Positions 25,864-34,242 of a stretch of 61,839 nucleotides of DNA are shown here, in pieces. The position numbers and the translations under genes were made by a program. The notes under the pieces are model-generated. The model was not told where the DNA came from, ran no database searches, and was given only the letters and a program-made list of their open reading frames with translations. The DNA is from Vulcanimicrobiota bacterium. Lineage in GTDB: Bacteria > Vulcanimicrobiota > Vulcanimicrobiia > Vulcanimicrobiales > Vulcanimicrobiaceae. The stretch is from positions 1-61,839 of the forward strand of contig JAFAXS010000170.1 in assembly GCA_019240755.1 (NCBI GenBank), given 5' to 3'. How positions within the stretch are numbered: the stretch's first letter is position 1; each line of letters begins with the position of its first letter.

Positions 25864-27364
25864 GCCTCTAATGACGCTCCTCGCGTTCGCGCTGATCGCG
25901 GCGGCGCCCAAGGCAGTGCCGCCCGCGGTCGCAACCGCAGAAGCCCCGGCGGATGCCGTAACGACGCATTCGATCGTCCTGGGCGGGAAGTCCTACGCCT
26001 ACACGGCACGCGCCGGCACGATAACGCTGGAGGATCAAAAGGGCCAGCCGAACTGCCGGATGTTCTATACGGCGTTTACCGTGGATGGCGCCGACCCTCG
26101 CTCGCGTCCGGTGACCTTCCTATACAACGGCGGCCCGGGCAGTTCGACGATCTGGCTGCGCATGGGCTCGGTCGGTCCAATGCGGGTGCAACTCGGCGAC
26201 ACGATGCCCACGCGCGGCGCGCCCTTCGACTTGGTCCAGAATCAGTACTCGTTACTGGATCGAACCGATTTGGTGTTTGTTGACGCACCCGACACCGGTT
26301 TCAGCCGCATCGTCGGGGCTGGGAAGCCGTCGGACTTCTTCGGCGTGGACGCCGATCAGCGCGCGTTCGCGCAGTTCGTCTCGCGGTACGTGTCGGCGTT
26401 CGGCCGCTGGAACTCGCCGAAGTTTCTCTTCGGTGAATCCTACGGGACGCCGCGCTCCGCCATGCTGGTTCGCACGCTTCAGCAGCAAGGCATCGCGATC
26501 AACGGCGTCGTCTTGCTCTCGGCTATTCTCGACTTCAGCCTCGACTGGGACGTCAACTTCACGCCGACGGCGATCGGCGGCGGCGACTGGGCCTTTCCGT
26601 TCTATCTCCCAACGGAGGCGGCGGCGTCGTCGTATCACAACCGGTTGCCCGGCGGCGCGACGGCGCTACCAACGCTGCTGCCGGAGGTCGAATCGTTTGC
26701 GATGGGCGAGTACCTCAACGCGCTGGCTCAAGGCGCGAACCTCTCACCGTCAACGAAGAACGACGTCGTCGCAAAGCTTCATCAATACACCGGATTGTCT
26801 GAAGACTATATCCGTCAGTCGAACTTGCGCATTCCCTACTGGCGGTATGAGACCGAGCTGATGCGCGGCAGCGGCGAGATGGTCGGTCGTCTCGACGCGC
26901 GCTATACCTCGTACATGCTCGATCGCCTCGCAGATCGGCCCGACTACGATCCTACCGATGCGGCGATGGATGCGGCCTTCGTTGCCACCGGGAATCATTT
27001 CATGCGCGACATCCTCGGCTATCGTACGACGCTGATCTACCGCCCGCTGATCAACGTCTTCGCGAAGTGGGACTGGAAGCACAACGGTAACCTTCCGACG
27101 AACACGGCGCCGGATCTCGCCTCGGCAATGACGTACGATCCGAACCTGCGTGTCTTTTTGGGTGGCGGCTACTACGATTTCGCGACGCCGTACTTCGCCG
27201 CGGTCTATACGATGAACCACCTGAACATCCCGGCGCGGCTACAGCAGAACATCTCGTATGGGTTCTATGAGTCGGGGCACATGGTCTATCTGCACCCGCA
27301 AGCGCTCGCGCAGTTTCGCGACGATCTCGAACGCTGGTACTCGGCTACGTTAGCTGCCCACTAA
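25856..27364 (+). CDS. Secreted S10-family serine carboxypeptidase, copy B
   Basis: 502-residue tandem paralogue of the preceding gene and similar along its whole length. NGGPGSS, Ser195 in FGESYGT, Asp441 in YYDFATPYF and His475 in GHMVYLHP are all retained. It starts at GTG 25856, eight bases inside the end of copy A, which supplies a basic residue before the hydrophobic segment MTLLAFALIAAAP. ATG 25871 is the alternative. Overlap of the two genes implies one transcript. Differences around the substrate pocket (DFSLDWDVNFTPTAIGGGDW against NASIDYNDGSPVGGGDW) suggest different specificities. The 3' end overlaps the propeller protein gene by 15 nt. Confidence 0.9.
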   Translation: MPKPLMTLLAFALIAAAPKAVPPAVATAEAPADAVTTHSIVLGGKSYAYTARAGTITLEDQKGQPNCRMFYTAFTVDGADPRSRPVTFLYNGGPGSSTIWLRMGSVGPMRVQLGDTMPTRGAPFDLVQNQYSLLDRTDLVFVDAPDTGFSRIVGAGKPSDFFGVDADQRAFAQFVSRYVSAFGRWNSPKFLFGESYGTPRSAMLVRTLQQQGIAINGVVLLSAILDFSLDWDVNFTPTAIGGGDWAFPFYLPTEAAASSYHNRLPGGATALPTLLPEVESFAMGEYLNALAQGANLSPSTKNDVVAKLHQYTGLSEDYIRQSNLRIPYWRYETELMRGSGEMVGRLDARYTSYMLDRLADRPDYDPTDAAMDAAFVATGNHFMRDILGYRTTLIYRPLINVFAKWDWKHNGNLPTNTAPDLASAMTYDPNLRVFLGGGYYDFATPYFAAVYTMNHLNIPARLQQNISYGFYESGHMVYLHPQALAQFRDDLERWYSATLAAH

Positions 27365-30300
27365 ACTAGCGCTAACCAGGCCTGAGCTTGCGCCTCCCAA
27401 TGCCTTGAGGCGGCGCAGAGTGTTCTGATAGATCGCGGCGAGCTTCGCATAGCCGGTCCGCATGTCGGGCGTGGGCGCGGCGTCGGCGCTCTCGATCGCG
27501 CTCTCTAAGTAGTCCAGCGCATTCTCGAGATACAGAAGGCTGGTGAAGTCGTGCGAATATGCGCCGACGGAATCGTCGGGATTATCCGGCGGCGACTCGC
27601 CGATGATGTCGCGGCGCAGCGCTTGGAGGTTCGCTCCCGAGATCTTGCCGCTCGATGCCAGGCGTTGTGCTCGCGCCCGCGCCGCCGCGACGTCTTTGCG
27701 CAGCGCGACCGTGCGCGCGGCGAGTTCGTACTGTGCGCGGAGATCGGCGTCGCTCGCAGCGATGCGCGGGTCGCGCAGGATCGTCGAGCTGCGCGTGAAG
27801 CTGTGACCGTCGACGGCGAGCCGCACCGAGTACTGCCCGGGCGGTACGAGCGGCCCGTCCGGGCTCTCCGCGTGAAAGTCCCAAACGAAGCGGTGGGCGC
27901 CGAACGTTGCCGCGGGAACGGGGTGGCGTTGGATCCAGTGCGTCGTGTACGGAATCGATTTGGGATCCACGGCCTTCGGCGGGCTCGCGCTCGACCATCG
28001 CCGCACGAGGGCGCCACGACCGTCGAAGACCTCGATCTCGACCGGTGAATGCGTTCCCGCCGTCAGACAGTAATCGATGTACAGTCCCGTGGGCGCGTTG
28101 TCCACTTGCGCCTCGTCGAGCGGTAACGGCGTGCCCTCCTGATTGGTCGGCCGCACGCGGTACGCCGGCGCCGGCGCGAACAGATAGTTGGATTCCACCG
28201 GCGCGGCGGCGAGCTGCCGCAGCGCCGACACATCGTCGAGCACCCAAAAGGAGCGGCCGTGCGTCGCGATGATCACGTCGTTGCCGTGCACGGCGATGTC
28301 GCGCACGGAGGTCACGGGAAGATTCAGCTGCAACGACTGCCAGCTGGCACCGTCGTCGAACGAAACGTAGATGCCGCGCTCCGTTCCGGCGTACAGCAGC
28401 CCGCGTTTTCGAGGATCTTCCCGAATGGCATTGACGAACGAGCCGTTCGGAATCCCCTGGGCGATCTCGGTCCAGCTTCGGCCGCCGTCGCGCGTTCGCA
28501 AGATGTAGGGCCGGTAGTCGTCGATGCGATGGCGGTCGATCGCAACGTACGCGGAGTCGGCGTCGAAGTGGGACGCCTCGATGATGCCGACTTTGCTCCA
28601 TGCGCCGAGCGACGAAGGAGTTACGTTCCGCCACGTTCGCGAATCGTCTCGCGTGACCCAAATGTAGCCGTCGTCCGTGCCGGCCCACACGAGGCCGTTG
28701 CGTACCGGCGACGGCGCAATCGCATAGACGACGCCGTGGCGCTTGATGCCGTTATCTTCCGCGAGCGTGGTCGGATCGAGGTTCGCCGGCGTTCCTTCGT
28801 TTACACGAGAGAGATCGGGGCTCACGACTTGCCACGTCGCACCGCCGTTGCGCGTGCGAAAGATCCGCTGTCGCGCGACGTACAGCGTTCGGCGATCGAT
28901 CGGAGAAAATGCGATGGGGAGCGTCCACGTAGCGCGCCAGAGCGTTGCCGGATAGGTGATGACCGGATCGACGTTCTGCTCCCAGCCGGTCGCGGGAACC
29001 TCGCGCACGGCGGTAGTGTTTCCATCGCTCGAATTGCCGTACACCAAACCGGGATGGCGCGGGTCGGGCGCGAGCGTGCCGCTTTCGCCGCCGACGTCGA
29101 GCGGACGAAAGTCTTGGTTGGAGATCGTCCCGTAGCGGCCTTGGCTCGACTGCATGTCGGCGCCCGAGTCCTGTTGCGCTCCATAGACCGAGTATGGAAA
29201 CGCGCCGTCGGTCGCCAGGTGATAAAACTGTGCCGTCGGCTGATTGTACCAAGAGCTCCAGGTCTTTGCGCCGTTGACGCTGACGATGACGCCTTGATCG
29301 GTTCCCAATATCATGCGATTGGAATCCGCTGGGTCGATCCAGAGCATATGGTGGTCTTGTCCGCTCGGATCGCCCAGGATCGCATCGAAGCTCTTGCCGC
29401 CGTCGGTCGAACGATAGGTCGCCGTGTTCATGACGTAGACGACCTCAGGATTGCGCGGATCCGCCGTGATCCCTGAGAAGTACCAGCCGCGCTGCCAAAT
29501 ACGCTGCTCCTTGTCGAGGTGCGTCCACGTCGCGCCGGCATCATCGGAGCGATAGACGCCGCCAAGGCCCGCCGAGCTGTCCACGTTAGCATACACGCGG
29601 TTGGGTGCCGCGTTGGAGATCGAGAGTCCGATGCGGCCGACGCGCGGCGGCAGTCCATTGCGCAGTTGCGTCCACGTGGCTCCGGCGTCGGCCGTTTTGT
29701 AGAGTCCGCTGCCGGGACCGTTCGAGGGCGGATACACGTTCCAGGGCGGCCGCCGCGTCTGCCAGAGCGCCGCATATAGAACGCTCGGATTCGCAGGATC
29801 CATCACCAGCGAGATCGCGCCGGTGTCGGGACCTTTATAGAGCACTTTACTCCAAGATCGACCGCCGTCGGTGCTCTTGAAGATCCCGCGCTCCGGATTG
29901 GCGCCGTACGGATGGCCTAGCGCCGCCACGTAGACGCTGTTTGGGTCGCGCGGATCGACGACGATTGCGCCAATCTGCTTCGTGTCTCCCAAGCCGACGT
30001 GCGACCACGTCTTGCCGCCGTCGCCCGATCGATACACGCCGTCGCCGTACGCGATGTCGGAACGCATGTCGGCCTCTCCCGTCCCAACGTACAGTACCGA
30101 CGGATTGCTCGGCGCCACCGCGATGGCGCCGATCGATGCAACGTCTTGACGATCGAAGACCGGATCCCAGGTGCGTCCCGCGTCGTTACTCTCCCAAACG
30201 CCGCCGTCGACCGCACCGAAATAGAAGTGATTCGGTTGTCCGGGAACTCCCGTGACGGCCAGCGCGCGGCCGCCGCGAAACGGACCGATCAAGCGCCACT

Positions 30301-30406
30301 GCAGGGAGCCGAACAAGCCGGGATTGACGCGCGACTCCGCTGCAGCCGCGACCGCGGATTGCGCTAGAATGGTGCCGAGAAGCCAAAATGAAAGCAGGCG
30401 TCGCAT
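27350..30406 (-). CDS. Secreted Asp-box (BNR/sortilin-like) beta-propeller protein
   Basis: 1018-residue exported protein. The signal peptide (MRRLLSFWLLGTILAQSAVA) is followed by about ten Asp-box repeats of the form S-x-D-x-G-x-T-W (ESNDAGRTW, RSGDGGKTW, KSTDGGRSW, KTADAGATW, RSDDAGATW, RSTDGGKSF, RTRNGGATW, RTRDGGRSW, VSFDDGASW), forming one or two sortilin-type propellers. The last 300 residues contain a FlgD/Ig-like strand region (VEIEVFDGRGALVRRW) and a helical end. This family is usually annotated glycosyl hydrolase (BNR repeat), but no catalytic residues are evident. It converges on the carboxypeptidase pair, which suggests shared peptide-processing function only by location. Confidence 0.88.
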   Translation of the reverse strand: MRRLLSFWLLGTILAQSAVAAAAESRVNPGLFGSLQWRLIGPFRGGRALAVTGVPGQPNHFYFGAVDGGVWESNDAGRTWDPVFDRQDVASIGAIAVAPSNPSVLYVGTGEADMRSDIAYGDGVYRSGDGGKTWSHVGLGDTKQIGAIVVDPRDPNSVYVAALGHPYGANPERGIFKSTDGGRSWSKVLYKGPDTGAISLVMDPANPSVLYAALWQTRRPPWNVYPPSNGPGSGLYKTADAGATWTQLRNGLPPRVGRIGLSISNAAPNRVYANVDSSAGLGGVYRSDDAGATWTHLDKEQRIWQRGWYFSGITADPRNPEVVYVMNTATYRSTDGGKSFDAILGDPSGQDHHMLWIDPADSNRMILGTDQGVIVSVNGAKTWSSWYNQPTAQFYHLATDGAFPYSVYGAQQDSGADMQSSQGRYGTISNQDFRPLDVGGESGTLAPDPRHPGLVYGNSSDGNTTAVREVPATGWEQNVDPVITYPATLWRATWTLPIAFSPIDRRTLYVARQRIFRTRNGGATWQVVSPDLSRVNEGTPANLDPTTLAEDNGIKRHGVVYAIAPSPVRNGLVWAGTDDGYIWVTRDDSRTWRNVTPSSLGAWSKVGIIEASHFDADSAYVAIDRHRIDDYRPYILRTRDGGRSWTEIAQGIPNGSFVNAIREDPRKRGLLYAGTERGIYVSFDDGASWQSLQLNLPVTSVRDIAVHGNDVIIATHGRSFWVLDDVSALRQLAAAPVESNYLFAPAPAYRVRPTNQEGTPLPLDEAQVDNAPTGLYIDYCLTAGTHSPVEIEVFDGRGALVRRWSSASPPKAVDPKSIPYTTHWIQRHPVPAATFGAHRFVWDFHAESPDGPLVPPGQYSVRLAVDGHSFTRSSTILRDPRIAASDADLRAQYELAARTVALRKDVAAARARAQRLASSGKISGANLQALRRDIIGESPPDNPDDSVGAYSHDFTSLLYLENALDYLESAIESADAAPTPDMRTGYAKLAAIYQNTLRRLKALGGASSGLVSASLVGS

Positions 30407-30417
30407 GAACGCCTGCT
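30393..30417. promoter_or_regulatory. Hairpin presenting the start codon of the propeller gene
   Basis: On the minus strand AGCAGGCG (30417-30410) pairs with CGCCTGCT (30400-30393), an 8-bp perfect stem whose 9-nt loop contains the ATG (30406-30404). No ribosome site is visible upstream. The stem could hold the start codon in an accessible loop or block initiation. Confidence 0.45.
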
Positions 30418-30441
30418 GTTAGTTACGCTAGCGCGGCGCGC

Positions 30442-31440
30442 CTACCAACCGCCGCCGCCGTCGCCGCCGCCGAAGTCACCGCCGCCGAAGTCGCCGCCGG
30501 CGTCGCCGCCAAAACCGCCGCCGCTAAAGTCTCCGCCGCTGGCGCCGCCGAGGTCCGCTTGGCCCGCATCGCTCTGCCAGCCTCCGCCGTCCGCACCGCC
30601 CCAGCTACCGCCGGCGTCGCCGCCCGCCGGCGTGCCGGCGCCCGGCATACCGCCCCCACCGCGAAAGAGCTCGTTGCCGAGCCACGCGCCGCCGAGGCCG
30701 CCCAACAGGCCGCTCCAGAAACTGCCGCCCCCACCGTAACCGCCGTAGCCGTAACCCGGTCCGTAGCCGGGGCCGGACGGGGCGCTCGTTCCCGGCGCGC
30801 CCGAGTATCGCGGAGCGCTCGCCGCGCGCAGAATGGAGCGCAGCAGCAAGAAGCCTACGATCGCAATGATGATCCACCAAAACATCGAGATGTGAACTCC
30901 TCTATTCGCCGGCGAGTTTGAGACCGGGACGATCGCGGTCGAACCCGATTGATTCGATTGCGCGGATTGCAAAGAACCAAGATGCGATCGATAGATTCCT
31001 AAGATGCCGTCAACGGCGTTGGTAATTCCGGCGTCGTAATCCTCGCCGCGGAACTGTGCCTCCATCGAGGTGCGGATCGAGCGCAGCACATCGGGCGTGA
31101 ACCAGCCTGCCTGCACGCCGGCGCGATCCGGCACGATGATGTCGCGGCGATCGTCGCGGGCGATGAAGATCAAAACTCCGTTGACGCTCTGTTGCCCAAA
31201 CGTTGTTTGCGCCGCCTGTTGCAGCGCCGCGCCGCCGAGCGACGGCACCGTTACGACGACGACCTCTTTGCGCGTTTGCGCATTGAAGGCGGCGAGTCGT
31301 TCGTTGAGCTGCGCGACGGTGGACGCGGAGAACATTCCGGCCTGGTCTTGCACGAAGTCGCGTGCGAGCGCGGGCGCGGCGGCGACGGCAAGAAACAGCG
31401 CGGCGCCGGCGACCGCGACTCTCGGGGCGTGGCTCTTCAT
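30442..31440 (-). CDS. TPM-domain membrane protein with glycine-rich tail (YgcG-like)
   Basis: 332-residue exported protein. The signal peptide (VAVAGAALFLAVAAAPALA) is followed by a TPM domain (DQAGMFSASTVAQLNERLAAFN... EVVVVTVPSLGG... VNGVLIFIARDDRRDIIVPDRAG), one transmembrane helix (MFWWIIIAIVGFLLLRS) and a C-terminal tail of about 110 residues made mostly of Gly, Ser and Asp (FGGDAGGDFGGGDFGGG) ending GGGW. TPM proteins have been linked to membrane quality control and to acid phosphatase activity; the role here is undetermined. The repetitive tail is encoded by imperfect GCCGCC-type repeats at 30446-30560. Divergent from the APC transporter. Confidence 0.88.
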   Translation of the reverse strand: MKSHAPRVAVAGAALFLAVAAAPALARDFVQDQAGMFSASTVAQLNERLAAFNAQTRKEVVVVTVPSLGGAALQQAAQTTFGQQSVNGVLIFIARDDRRDIIVPDRAGVQAGWFTPDVLRSIRTSMEAQFRGEDYDAGITNAVDGILGIYRSHLGSLQSAQSNQSGSTAIVPVSNSPANRGVHISMFWWIIIAIVGFLLLRSILRAASAPRYSGAPGTSAPSGPGYGPGYGYGGYGGGGSFWSGLLGGLGGAWLGNELFRGGGGMPGAGTPAGGDAGGSWGGADGGGWQSDAGQADLGGASGGDFSGGGFGGDAGGDFGGGDFGGGDGGGGW

Positions 31441-31459
31441 GCGAGGTGCTACCCCTCGC
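31441..31459. promoter_or_regulatory. Hairpin sequestering the ribosome site of the TPM gene
   Basis: On the minus strand GCGAGG, loop GGTAGCA, CCTCGC directly precedes the ATG at 31440. The only plausible Shine-Dalgarno (GAGGGG) lies in the 5' half of the stem and its first loop bases, so folding would limit translation initiation. Confidence 0.4.
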
Positions 31460-31520
31460 TTCCAGGCGAAGTTTCGTGCCGCTGCGGGAACTGGGCGCCC
31501 GGTGCTTGGAGAGTATTCGC

Positions 31521-32876
31521 ATGGGCGACGCTGGACCGGACGGCTTCTTACGAGCGGGATCCTTGAGCTTTATCGAGGTGCTGGCGACCTCGGTTGCGCT
31601 GATCGGCCCCAGCATGACGCCGATCTTGATCGCTCCTTATATGTTCGCGCTCGCCGGCAACGGCACGTGGCTGGCCTACGTTTTCGGCGGCACTATGCTC
31701 GTGTTTGTCGCCCTCTGCATCAATCAGTTTGCGCGGCGCTCGGCGGCGGCCGGCTCTATGTACCAGTACGTCGCCGACCACCTGGGTCCGGCGGTCGGGG
31801 CAATGGGCGGCTGGACGCTGCTCTGGGCTTATGTGTTCGTTGCGGCCGCGGTTCTGGGCGCCATGGCGCTCTTCGTCGGTCTGCTCTTGCAGATCGAGGG
31901 GTGGCACGCGCCGTCCGTTGCGCTCGTCCTCGTGCTCGCCGCGATCGCCTGGCAGGCGGCCTATCGCGGCGTCCAAGTCTCGGCGATCGTGATGCTCGTG
32001 CTCGAAGTCATCTCCGTGACGATCATCTGCGTGTTGGTCGCGATCGTGCTCCACGCGCACGGCGCGTCCGTCGACGCGAACCAGCTGTACCTGCGCCACG
32101 CGTTTCCGGGCGGCCTCGGCCTCGCGGTCGCGTTTGCGGTGTTCTCGTTCGTCGGTTTCGAAAGCGCGACCGCGTTTGGAGCTGAGGCGAAACGGCCGCT
32201 CGTAACGATTCCTCGTGCGGTGATCGGCAGCGTGCTCTTCGCGAGCGCGTTCTTCGTCGTCGCGACGTACGCCGAGATCATCGGCTTCAGTCACACCGGA
32301 AAGCCGCTCGATCAGCAGACCTTTCCGTTGGGAACCTTGGCCCAGTTTTATGGAGTGGGATACCTGCGAATTCCCATCACGGTCGGCGCCCTGTTCAGCG
32401 CGTTTTCCGTGTGCCTCGCCTGCATCACGACGGCCGGCCGCATCGCCTACGCGATGGCGTCGTCGTCGCTCTTGCCGCGGGTCTTCACGCGCATCGAGCC
32501 GCGCCATCGGACGCCGAACGTCGCTGTGACGGTCGTAACCGTCATCACCTTGGCCATCGCCGTCGTGGCGTTAGCGTTCGGCGTGGCGCCGGTCGACGTG
32601 TTCAACAACTGCGGGACGCTGAGCACGTTCGGGTTCATCTTGATCTATATGCTCATCGCCGTCGCCGCGCTGCTCTACACGAAGCGGCTCGGCGAAATGC
32701 GTGCCCTCGACGTCGGCATATCGGGACTCGCGCTCGCGCTGCTGATCATTTCGACGGTGTGGTTCTTTGCGACGATTCCAGCGCCACCGCAGCATTGGTT
32801 CGTGTACTACTTCTTGGCGTTTCTGCTCGCCGGATGGTTGTGGTTTCGACCCCGTCTCAGGACGGCCAGCGGCTGA
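31521..32876 (+). CDS. APC-superfamily amino acid permease
   Basis: 451-residue inner-membrane transporter with about 12 hydrophobic segments. The first-helix signature SFIEVLATSVALIGPSMTP, the RRSAAAGSMYQYV helix-2/3 region and EAKRPLVTIPRA with FVGFESAT (helix 6) place it in the APC family near YhdG/AapA-type permeases. The substrate is probably an amino acid or polyamine-derived amino acid. ATG 31521 follows GGAGAG; the open frame upstream is not coding. It converges with mmsA with 20 nt of overlap, so it may feed the aminotransferase/MmsA route, though it is not in that transcript. Confidence 0.88.
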   Translation: MGDAGPDGFLRAGSLSFIEVLATSVALIGPSMTPILIAPYMFALAGNGTWLAYVFGGTMLVFVALCINQFARRSAAAGSMYQYVADHLGPAVGAMGGWTLLWAYVFVAAAVLGAMALFVGLLLQIEGWHAPSVALVLVLAAIAWQAAYRGVQVSAIVMLVLEVISVTIICVLVAIVLHAHGASVDANQLYLRHAFPGGLGLAVAFAVFSFVGFESATAFGAEAKRPLVTIPRAVIGSVLFASAFFVVATYAEIIGFSHTGKPLDQQTFPLGTLAQFYGVGYLRIPITVGALFSAFSVCLACITTAGRIAYAMASSSLLPRVFTRIEPRHRTPNVAVTVVTVITLAIAVVALAFGVAPVDVFNNCGTLSTFGFILIYMLIAVAALLYTKRLGEMRALDVGISGLALALLIISTVWFFATIPAPPQHWFVYYFLAFLLAGWLWFRPRLRTASG

Positions 32877-34242
32877 CGACCACGCGCTGCTGCGTGTAGA
32901 AGGCGACCGCGTCCTTTCCGTGGCAGCGCAGGTCGCCAAAGATCGACTCCTTGACGCCGCCGAACGGAAAGAACGCCATCGGTGCGGCGATCCCGACGTT
33001 GATTCCTACCATCCCGACCTCGATGCGGCTGGCAAACGCGCGAGCCGCGCCGCCGTCTCGCGTGAAGATAGAGGAGGCGTTCCCATAGCGCGAGCGATTC
33101 GCGATCGCGATCGCCTCGTCGAGCGATTCCGTCCGCACGATCGCGAGCACCGGGCCGAAGATTTCGTCCCGCGCGAGCTCGCTTTCCGGATCGACGCGAT
33201 CGAAGATGATCGGCGCCGCAAAGGTACCCTCGTTCGGAATCTCGCCGCCACCCAGTAACATCTCCGCGCCGGCGGCACGCGCGCGTTCGACGTAGCCCCG
33301 GATGCGCGCGAGCGCTTCCGCGCTGACCACCGGACCCATCTCGGTTGCGCTGTCCGCGCCGCGTCCCAGTCTCAGTTTCGCGGCAGCGTCAATGAGCATC
33401 GGCGCGAGCACGTCGCCCGCGCTGCCCACGGCGACAAGAACGGAACCGGCTAAGCAACGTTGTCCGGCGCCGCCGAACGCCGCGCCGATCACGGCGCTGC
33501 ACGTGGCGTCATTCGCTGCATCCGGCATGACGATCACGTAGTTTTTCGCGCCGCCCAAGGCTTGCACGCGCTTATGCGCGCGCAACGCGCGCTCTTGGAC
33601 GGCGCGGGCGACGCCGGACGAACCGACAAACGAGATCGCCGCGACGCGTGGATCGTCGATCAACGCCTCGACCGTTGCGGCCTCTCCGTGAACGAGGTTG
33701 AGCACGCCGGCCGGAAAATCACAGCCACGCGCGACCTCGCAGAGCATCTCGGACGTCAGCGGCGTCTGCGGCGACGGCTTCAACACGAACGTATTTCCGG
33801 CGGCGATCGCGAGCGGAAACATCCACAGTGGAATCATCGCCGGAAAGTTGAACGGTGTAATGCCGGCGCAGACGCCGAGCGGATAACGCAGCGAAATAGA
33901 ATCGATGCCCCGCGCGACGTCGGGCAGCGCATCGCCCATCATCAACGACGGCATTCCGCAGGCGAACTCGACCGCTTCAATGCCGCGCCGCACCTCCGCG
34001 CGGGCGTCGTCCAGCGTCTTACCGTTTTCGCGGGACACGGAGAGCGCGAGCTCCTCGCGGTATCGCTCCAGCGCGTCGGCGTACCGGAAGAGCCGCCGCG
34101 TGCGCTCGACGACGGGTATCTGCGACCAGCCTGGAAACGCTTGCGCCGCGCGATCGACCGCGCGCGCGACGTCGTCGCGCCGCGCAACGGCGACGCTGCC
34201 GATCCGTTCGCCGGTGGCCTTATCGCGAACGGTCAGCTGCAT
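32857..34242 (-). CDS. mmsA: Methylmalonate/malonate-semialdehyde dehydrogenase (CoA-acylating)
   Basis: 461-residue ALDH of the MmsA subfamily, which oxidises malonate or methylmalonate semialdehyde to acetyl- or propionyl-CoA with loss of CO2. Features: GITPFNFPAMIPLWMFPLAIAAGN, SFVGSSGVA, the catalytic cysteine in GAGQRCLAGS, FFPFGGVKESIFGDLRCHG and FYTQQRVV, all characteristic of this subfamily rather than general ALDHs. It ends the eight-gene minus-strand chain, and its ATG lies 10 nt inside the preceding aminotransferase. The pair would convert beta-alanine or a similar omega-amino acid to acetyl-CoA. Confidence 0.92.
   Translation of the reverse strand: MQLTVRDKATGERIGSVAVARRDDVARAVDRAAQAFPGWSQIPVVERTRRLFRYADALERYREELALSVSRENGKTLDDARAEVRRGIEAVEFACGMPSLMMGDALPDVARGIDSISLRYPLGVCAGITPFNFPAMIPLWMFPLAIAAGNTFVLKPSPQTPLTSEMLCEVARGCDFPAGVLNLVHGEAATVEALIDDPRVAAISFVGSSGVARAVQERALRAHKRVQALGGAKNYVIVMPDAANDATCSAVIGAAFGGAGQRCLAGSVLVAVGSAGDVLAPMLIDAAAKLRLGRGADSATEMGPVVSAEALARIRGYVERARAAGAEMLLGGGEIPNEGTFAAPIIFDRVDPESELARDEIFGPVLAIVRTESLDEAIAIANRSRYGNASSIFTRDGGAARAFASRIEVGMVGINVGIAAPMAFFPFGGVKESIFGDLRCHGKDAVAFYTQQRVVVSRWPS

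Noticed and set aside
30442-30560. Imperfect GCC repeats as a CRISPR or satellite
   Set aside because: The unevenly spaced repeats are codons of the glycine-rich TPM tail, with no unique spacers.
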